From positions 1 through 21,347 of the forward strand of contig CAJKOJ010000032.1 in the NCBI GenBank assembly GCA_905201505.1: DNA of 21,347 nucleotides, in the 5' to 3' direction. The DNA comes from an uncultured Eubacteriales bacterium (lineage in GTDB: Bacteria > Bacillota > Clostridia > Lachnospirales > CAG-274). Under the pieces are notes generated by a model. That model made no database searches. It was given only the letters and a program-made list of their open reading frames with translations, and was not told the DNA's origin. The translations under genes and the position numbers were made by a program. This document shows positions 16,728 through 21,347 of this stretch, piece by piece; positions within the stretch are counted from its first letter, which is position 1, and each line of letters starts with the position of its first letter.

Positions 16728-16874
16728 TTATTTCATCATATCTAACCTACTTTTATGTTTCGTTTTATTTATGGATTTCAGTAATTCCTGTACCTTATCA
16801 ATACAATCAATACAGAGAAAAACTTTTATCTTTTTGAAATATCTGACCTCAACACTCATTTTGCTGTTAGCCAT
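16728..16874 (-). CDS. Small hypothetical protein downstream of the relaxase remnant
   Basis: Open frame of 48 residues, starting MANSKMSVEVRYF and containing a CIDC pair (21-24) followed by IDKVQELLKS. Lys-rich, no membrane segment. An AGGA-like site lies about 10 bases upstream. It sits just after the broken relaxase on the same strand. I do not recognise the family firmly; it may be a small accessory protein of the element or a decayed piece of one. Confidence 0.35.
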   Translation of the reverse strand: MANSKMSVEVRYFKKIKVFLCIDCIDKVQELLKSINKTKHKSRLDMMK

Positions 16875-16897
16875 TCTCAAATCCTAATTTTCAGATT

Positions 16898-17840
16898 TTA
16901 ATTTTCCTTTTCTCGACAAAGCTCTGTCATTTTCTTCACTACCTGTTCTGCTTCTTTTTCAACTTGAAAACATCTTTTAGCAAGAGTTTTAATAATGCTT
17001 ATCAGCTTTTTATAAGCGGCTCAATATAATTATTTTATGTGTTTTTACTGACATTAAGGGTAGAGGCTCCTGAATTTTATAATCTCAGATTGTAATCTTT
17101 GCTGCTGTTGTCATTGCATATTTTCCGCACTTTTATATGTAGATATTTTTTGTTCAATATCCGCCTTTTGAGCTTGCAATTTCTCAACCTCTTCAATCAA
17201 TTTATCCCTTTTAAATTCGCTGACGGATTTATGATTTTCATGCTTGCCTTTCTGCCCCCACTCAATACCGTATTCAAGCATAACCTCCGCCAGCTTTTCT
17301 TTTTCAGACTTTACCCATTGTTTCTATTCTGCATCGGAGCGACTACTTCCAACAAAGTCTTGTACATCCAATGTTTTTTTGAGCGAAACTCTAGGTTTAA
17401 GCCCTCGTTTACTACCTGTTGTAAACGAAACAAAATCAATGTGCAAATGCGGTGTAACTTCGTCCATATACAGGTGTACCAAAATACACGCAGATTGGGA
17501 TTTCTCTCTTGAATACTTTCATATATTTATACAGGACAGCTCTTGCAAGCTTTCCGTTTTTACTCTAGGCATTCATATCGTCGCAATTTCCGACTTGTAA
17601 AATAATTTCGTGGAATAATTTTCCTGCTTGCCTGTTCTGATTTTTTCATAGTAATTATCAATTTTCCTATCATTCCGGATTTACTTTTCATTATAAGTTT
17701 TACCGCTTTACCAAATAAATTCTCATAGACATTTTTAAAGCTTTCGTTGCAGTACACAATGTTATTATCTGACCGTTTTTATCAACATTCTGTGCTGTAA
17801 ATTTTATGCTGCTGTAATTGACAGAGCCTTTTCCGACCAT
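16898..17840 (-). pseudogene. MobV/Pre-type relaxase (plasmid mobilization protein), multiply broken
   Basis: Once nicked the element's oriT for conjugal mobilization. Reading across frames from ATG 17840 gives the family order: VGKGSVNYSSIKF, then VYCNESFKNVYENLFGKAV, NDRKIDNYYEKIRTGK, LFHEIILQVGN and KLARAVLYKYM. ESIQERNPNLRVF and the metal-binding motif YMDEVTPHLHIDFV follow, then SFTTGSKRGLKPRVSLKK and EYGIEWGQKGKHE. After that comes a coiled-coil tail. Damage seen: frameshifts within or after QNVDKNGQ, after EKIRTGK, after LYKYM and after NLRVF; stop codons after EK near 17690, in MNA-stop-SKNGK near 17570, after SDAE near 17320, and at 17111-17113. The tail continues in broken pieces to about 16898. 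This cannot make a working relaxase. Confidence 0.85.
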
Positions 17841-18249
17841 TACAATGATTGTTCTTTTTAATAAAATTTCACTTCGATTTTTCCTAAACGGGTACACAAT
17901 AACTTTTTTTTATTTGTCAATAGTAACGCAAAAGCACTTTTGTCAGCAAGCCAATAAAAATACCGTCAGTATACGGCATTTTTGTTCTTACAGAGGGCTT
18001 ATCCGGCTTCCGCCAAATGTGTTTACCTGCGGTTTCACACAATGCAAACGGCTGATATTTTATCCGTAATATCAACCTGTTTGCAAAGGTAAAGAACTCA
18101 CAAATTTTCATCAAATTATTGTGTTCTCTTTTTATTTGCTCCGCGAATTCAAATGCCGTAATGCTGACAATACAGCAATTCTATATGCGTATCATATCAT
18201 TTATTGAAGCTGTTACAGACAAGCCTTTTTTTATGCAATCTTTATAACG
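17841..18249. other. Gene-poor remnant DNA between relaxase and integrase remnants
   Basis: No gene can be supported. A minus-strand open frame of 65 codons (17917-18114) contains ETAGKHIWRKPDKPSVRTK but overlaps the hairpin and has no recognised family or convincing ribosome site; it may be a piece of an older accessory gene. The rest, 18115-18249, shows nothing clear. Confidence 0.4.
17956..17983 (-). terminator. Minus-strand hairpin upstream of the relaxase remnant
   Basis: An 11-bp stem with one G-T wobble (17956-17966 with 17973-17983), core ACCGT/ACGGC, 6-base loop, followed on the minus strand by a T run. Probably ended a gene that lay between the integrase and relaxase and is now lost. 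Confidence 0.55.
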
Positions 18250-18369
18250 TTTAATTTCACAGCTATATGTGAGGGCAAACTACAAACGCTTACGCCATCT
18301 AATATTGACTTTGATAAAAAAATCTACGGACATCTGTACCCAAACAAACAAATCAAAGTCACCAATTAA
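18250..18369 (+). pseudogene. C-terminal remnant of a tyrosine integrase
   Basis: In the last reading frame, NIDFDKKIYGHLYPNKQIK ends at TAA (18367-18369). This matches the end of phage/ICE tyrosine recombinases, where the catalytic Tyr lies in a (T/I)Y-x-HLYPNK context; the codon is 18325-18327. Just upstream, in another frame, RLRH (18287-18298) corresponds to the conserved RLGH box, so at least one frameshift separates them. The catalytic core and N-terminus are missing or unrecognisable. It is read toward guaA, as integrases next to their attachment site often are. Confidence 0.7.
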
Positions 18370-18404
18370 TTTGACATACTAATGGCTGCATAAAACACGG
18401 CTGA

Positions 18405-18423
18405 TGTAGCCAATTTGTAGCCA
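18405..18423 (+). repeat. Right copy of the 19-bp island-end direct repeat
   Basis: TGTAGCCAATTTGTAGCCA, 18 of 19 bases identical and in the same orientation as the left copy, exactly 8200 bases downstream of it. It lies 35 bases after the integrase remnant stop, where arm-type integrase sites are often found. Confidence 0.75.
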
Positions 18424-18474
18424 CAAAAAAGAGAAAATCCCGAGAAATGCCGTAAAACGGCACTTTTCGGGATT
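18424..18474 (-). terminator. Terminator of guaA
   Basis: An 18-bp inverted repeat (18436-18453 with 18457-18474) with a 3-base loop and two imperfect positions, core AATCCCGA/TCGGGATT and TGCCGT/ACGGCA. On the minus strand it is followed by TTCTCTTTTTT. It lies 18 bases past the guaA stop. If the island boundary is at the guaA end, this hairpin came with the island and replaced the native terminator. Confidence 0.85.
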
Positions 18475-18491
18475 GAAAAGCACAATATTTG

Positions 18492-20021
18492 TTATTCCCA
18501 CTCTATTGTTGAAGGTGGCTTAGAAGTAATATCATACACTATTCTATTAATAGAATTAACTTCATTTACAATTCTGCTGCTTATTTTATCGAGCACATCA
18601 TAAGGAATTCTTGCAAAATCGGCAGTCATAAAATCAGATGTTGTAACACCTCTTAATGCAAGAGTATAATCGTATGTTCTGAAATCACCCATTACACCAA
18701 CACTTCTCATTGATGTAAGCACAGCAAAATACTGATTAATATCTCTATCAAGACCTGCATTTGCAATTTCCTCTCTGAAAATAGCGTCTGCATCCTGCAA
18801 AATCTTTACCTTTTCCTCAGTGATTTCGCCAATAATTCTTATAGCAAGACCAGGACCTGGGAAAGGCTGTCTCCAAACAAGGTAATCAGCTAAACCAAGC
18901 TCCATACCAAGCTTTCTTACTTCATCTTTAAATAAAAGCCTTAAAGGTTCAACAATATCCTTAAAATCAACATAATCAGGCAAACCTCCTACATTATGAT
19001 GACTTTTTATAACAGCAGCATCACCTGAGCCTGATTCAATTACATCAGGATATATTGTTCCCTGAGCAAGAAAATCAACTTTGCCTATTTTCTTAGCCTC
19101 ATCTTCAAATACTCTTATAAATTCTTCACCAATAATTTTTCTCTTTGTTTCAGGGTCAGAAACTCCTGCAAGCTTTCCTAAAAATCTTTCACCTGCATTA
19201 ACTCTTATAAAGTTTACATCCCAGTCAGCAAAAGCTGCTTCAACTTCGTCTCCCTCGTTTTTTCTCATAAGTCCGTGGTCAACGAATATACAAGTGAGCT
19301 GTTTACCAACAGCCTTAGATAACAATGCTGCAAGCACAGAGCTGTCAACACCGCCTGACAATGCAAGTAAAACCTTACCATCACCTACAGTTTCCCTAAC
19401 CTGCTTAATTGCAGTCTGAGCATAATTACTCATACTCCAATCACCGCTGCATTTGCATATTTCATAAAGGAAGTTTCTTAACATTTCACTTCCGTTTTCT
19501 GTATGCATAACCTCTGGGTGATACTGAATACCATAAAGACCTTTTTCAGCATTTTCCATAGCAGCAACAGGACAATCAGAAGTTTGTGCAATTGACTTAA
19601 ATCCATCAGGAAGTTCACTTATATAGTCAGTGTGGCTCATCCACGTATTGCCCTTATCAGAAAGTCCCTTAAACAACAAGCTTTTTGTATCAAACTTAGT
19701 TTCAGTCTTTCCATACTCACTTACAGAAGCAGAAGAAACCTTGCCTCCTGCCAAATGTGCCATTAACTGACAGCCATAGCAAATACCGAGTACAGGAACC
19801 CCAAGTTCAAATATCTCCTTGCTTATTGACGGTGAATCCTCAAGATAAACACTGTTTGGTCCGCCTGTAAATATAATACCCTTAGGATTCATAGCCTTTA
19901 TTTCTTCAATAGAAGTCTTATATGACTTAACCTCACAGTAAACATTGCATTCACGGACTCTTCTGGCAATAAGTTGGTTATACTGACCGCCAAAGTCCAA
20001 TACAACAATTAATTCATGCAT
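18492..20021 (-). CDS. guaA: GMP synthase (glutamine-hydrolysing)
   Basis: Converts XMP to GMP with glutamine and ATP, the last step of guanine nucleotide synthesis. The 509 residues are normal length. The N-terminal class I glutamine amidotransferase has Cys81 (GICYGC), His168 and Glu170 (YHPEV). The ATP-pyrophosphatase P-loop is SGGVDSS (222-228), and the C-terminal dimerisation domain ends with the conserved KPPSTIEWE. The C-terminus is intact, so the adjacent island has preserved the reading frame, as is usual for elements using this site. The ATG overlaps the upstream stop (TAATG) with GGAGG inside the previous gene, so translation is coupled. Confidence 0.97.
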   Translation of the reverse strand: MHELIVVLDFGGQYNQLIARRVRECNVYCEVKSYKTSIEEIKAMNPKGIIFTGGPNSVYLEDSPSISKEIFELGVPVLGICYGCQLMAHLAGGKVSSASVSEYGKTETKFDTKSLLFKGLSDKGNTWMSHTDYISELPDGFKSIAQTSDCPVAAMENAEKGLYGIQYHPEVMHTENGSEMLRNFLYEICKCSGDWSMSNYAQTAIKQVRETVGDGKVLLALSGGVDSSVLAALLSKAVGKQLTCIFVDHGLMRKNEGDEVEAAFADWDVNFIRVNAGERFLGKLAGVSDPETKRKIIGEEFIRVFEDEAKKIGKVDFLAQGTIYPDVIESGSGDAAVIKSHHNVGGLPDYVDFKDIVEPLRLLFKDEVRKLGMELGLADYLVWRQPFPGPGLAIRIIGEITEEKVKILQDADAIFREEIANAGLDRDINQYFAVLTSMRSVGVMGDFRTYDYTLALRGVTTSDFMTADFARIPYDVLDKISSRIVNEVNSINRIVYDITSKPPSTIEWE

Positions 20022-20608
20022 TAATTTGTTCCTCCATTATTTATTTTCTTTATATACAATCGCCTAGGGGTAAGCTCTCTTCTCATATCCAAGAGAATGT
20101 CCTCACGGGGTTCAAAAATGAACTTTTTTCTCTTACCCTTGTAGGTTGTTACAAAAACATAAGTATTTCCGAGCACTTCGCCGCTGCTGAAATCAGAAAC
20201 AGGCAGCTTATCATACAATGCCAAATGCTCTTTATCATCAATATGTGCCATTATTTCAAACTCAGAAACCATACCTGAAAATACATTCTTTCGCTTTTCC
20301 CTGTTCATTATAACATCAATGTCCAGTGCACCGTTAGTATAGGCATATTCGTATTCTCTGTTAAGTTCCTTTATTTTTTTTACAGCAATATAAATATCAA
20401 TTCCAACAATAAGTATAATTAGAAAAGTAAAAGCATATCCCATTGTATCCTTGCCCTCGCTGTAAGCAGCTGAAGCACTGTCCATACAAATCTGCCAAAA
20501 GAAAACTGCAACTGCAACTGCAATTCCTATGATATACAGTCTTTTACTTCTCTCCCTTTGCCCAAACTCCCTTTTCACAAGCTGTTCCTTGTATACATCA
20601 CTTCTCAT
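20021..20608 (-). CDS. Two-TM membrane protein of unknown function (possibly DUF6106-like)
   Basis: 195 residues. Two hydrophobic segments (about 23-42, LYIIGIAVAVAVFFWQI; and 57-76, YAFTFLIILIVGIDIYIAV) flank a short loop. A soluble C-terminal part (about 80-195) is rich in beta-type sequence, including YVFVTTYKGKRKKFIFEP. I associate it loosely with clostridial DUF6106-type proteins, but could not confirm this. It starts 3 bases after the gerW stop and overlaps guaA by one base, so it belongs to the same transcript. Confidence 0.7.
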   Translation of the reverse strand: MRSDVYKEQLVKREFGQRERSKRLYIIGIAVAVAVFFWQICMDSASAAYSEGKDTMGYAFTFLIILIVGIDIYIAVKKIKELNREYEYAYTNGALDIDVIMNREKRKNVFSGMVSEFEIMAHIDDKEHLALYDKLPVSDFSSGEVLGNTYVFVTTYKGKRKKFIFEPREDILLDMRRELTPRRLYIKKINNGGTN

Positions 20609-20611
20609 AGG

Positions 20612-20974
20612 CTATACCTCTTCTTCATTTTTTTCGCTAAAGAAGCTGAATCTGTTTACAATTCCCGGCACCATATCTATAAGCTTATTAACACTGTTGC
20701 TGTCTTTTACATTAATAAGCTGAACGCTGCCGTTAGCAATTATCATAACTGCACTTGGTGTAATTTTAGCACCCATACCGCCTGCACCTGATGATTTTCC
20801 GTTTTTATCAGCTCTTGAATCAGATGATCCCAAGCCCATACCAAAGGATACATCAACCAGCGGCACAATAATTATACCATTCATTTCAATTGGTTCACCC
20901 ACAACGGTTTTGCTGGAAACAAAATTATCCAGCCTGCTGAATATAGTTTCTAAATTTTCGTTAAAGCTGCCCAT
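20612..20974 (-). CDS. gerW: GerW family sporulation protein (YtfJ)
   Basis: Forespore protein of spore-formers; in Bacillus subtilis GerW is needed for proper germination. The 120 residues carry the family core GEPIEMNGIIIVPLVDVSFGMGLG (24-47), split by a Gly/Ser-rich stretch (SSGAGGMGAKITP) and followed by a VMIIANGSVQLINV strand pair. The gene overlaps the upstream DUF2953 gene by 14 bases, the same pairing as ytfI-ytfJ in Bacillus, which strengthens the call and points to a spore-forming lineage. Confidence 0.9.
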   Translation of the reverse strand: MGSFNENLETIFSRLDNFVSSKTVVGEPIEMNGIIIVPLVDVSFGMGLGSSDSRADKNGKSSGAGGMGAKITPSAVMIIANGSVQLINVKDSNSVNKLIDMVPGIVNRFSFFSEKNEEEV

Positions 20975-21347
20975 CTAATTCACCCTTCCAATAATCCTTT
21001 ACAACAGGCCATACAGGCTTTGTAAATATATATTTAACAATAGGAAATAAAATAAACCACAAATTAGTTCTACCTTTAATATTAAAATCCCCGGACAACT
21101 CCTTTTCATCAAAATTACCGGCAACATTAATACTTAAAGGCAAAAAAGTTTCAACCATAGCTATTGCACCCAGAGCCTCACCGGTTTGTGAAGGCTCATC
21201 AAATCCTATTATGCCGTTGACCTCAAACCGTTTAAATCCAAGATTTTTAATAAGCTTAATTATAAGTTTAATTGTAGCATTAATAAGATTGCTTATACAA
21301 TACCTGTCATTAAATTTCTGCACAAATTTTATTTTATTTCTTATATT
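20961..21347 (-). CDS. DUF2953 domain protein (YtfI-like), N-terminus outside the window
   Basis: The C-terminal 128 residues are seen. The frame stays open through the right window edge, so the GTG at 21323 is probably internal and the true start lies beyond. Features: amphipathic INATIKLIIKLIKNLGFKRFEVNGIIGFDEPSQTG followed by a hydrophobic ALGAIAMVETFLPLSINVAG, and a C-terminal segment NLWFILFPIVKYIFTKP near the end. Position directly upstream of gerW matches ytfI in Bacillus. Molecular function unknown; probably membrane-associated. Confidence 0.75.
   Translation of the reverse strand, partial: NIRNKIKFVQKFNDRYCISNLINATIKLIIKLIKNLGFKRFEVNGIIGFDEPSQTGEALGAIAMVETFLPLSINVAGNFDEKELSGDFNIKGRTNLWFILFPIVKYIFTKPVWPVVKDYWKGELDGQL

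Larger units (their letters stand above)
10094..18503. mobile_element. Probable decayed integrative mobilizable element at the 3' end of guaA
   Basis: Evidence for an island: a MobV-type relaxase pseudogene, a tyrosine-integrase C-terminal remnant, 19-bp direct repeats near both ends (10205 and 18405), and a restriction-modification operon as cargo between housekeeping clusters. The right edge abuts the last codons of guaA, a known insertion site for integrative elements. The left edge is set at TATTCACACTC (10094-10104), which matches TATTCCCACTC at the guaA end (18493-18503) in 10 of 11 bases. Ends are therefore tentative. With no intact integrase or relaxase, the element should not move by itself. 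Confidence 0.6.

Noticed and set aside
17099..17600. Long plus-strand open frames in the relaxase region
   Set aside because: They are antisense to the MobV pseudogene, whose conserved motifs are clearly readable on the minus strand.
17917..18114. 65-codon minus-strand ORF as a real gene
   Set aside because: Unrecognised, overlaps a hairpin terminator, no clear ribosome site, and lies in decayed element DNA.
1..21347. CRISPR arrays, tRNA or rRNA genes
   Set aside because: No regularly spaced repeats, cloverleaf-like sequences or rRNA-like conserved stretches were seen on either strand.

Overview
The window looks like low-GC chromosomal DNA of a spore-forming Firmicute, most likely a gut-type Clostridia. 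The evidence is strong AT bias, sigma-A-like promoters (TTGACA-17-TATAAT) and AGGAGG-type ribosome binding sites, plus a GerW/YtfJ sporulation gene next to a DUF2953 gene and a single-chain PurL of the clostridial type. I cannot name a species from the sequence.

Left part (1-9857) is ordinary chromosome. A minus-strand pair, tgt (tRNA queuosine biosynthesis) then purL (purine biosynthesis), shares an AT-rich divergent intergenic region with a plus-strand THUMP-type rRNA methyltransferase. After a terminator comes a plus-strand operon for a MacAB-like export system: membrane-fusion adaptor, ABC ATPase and FtsX/MacB-type permease. Its three genes overlap and it ends at a strong hairpin terminator. 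Two good promoters, an inverted repeat and a short repeat cluster lie upstream, which suggests regulated expression.

Middle part (about 10090-18500) appears to be an acquired island inserted at the 3' end of guaA. Its intact cargo is a compact minus-strand operon: a small HTH protein, hsdR, hsdM, hsdS and an ImmA/IrrE-type zinc protease whose start overlaps the hsdS stop. The operon has a near-consensus promoter with a palindrome over the predicted transcription start. Upstream of it lies wreckage of a mobilizable element: a MobV/Pre-type relaxase pseudogene broken by several frameshifts and stops, and the C-terminal remnant of a tyrosine integrase pointing at guaA. A 19-bp sequence (18 of 19 identical) occurs as a direct repeat near both ends of the island, 8.2 kb apart. 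A short guaA-end-like sequence near the left end is a possible att copy. The mobility genes are dead while the restriction operon is open throughout, which fits an element that has been domesticated for its defence cargo.

Right part (18492-21347) is chromosome again, a minus-strand cluster with overlapping or adjacent genes: a partial DUF2953 protein, gerW, a two-TM membrane protein of unknown function, and guaA (GMP synthase).

No rRNA, tRNA or CRISPR array was seen. The most unusual item is the HTH-hsdRMS-ImmA operon. Its parts are known families, but a metalloprotease coupled to hsdS together with a small HTH gene suggests a regulated restriction module worth testing.
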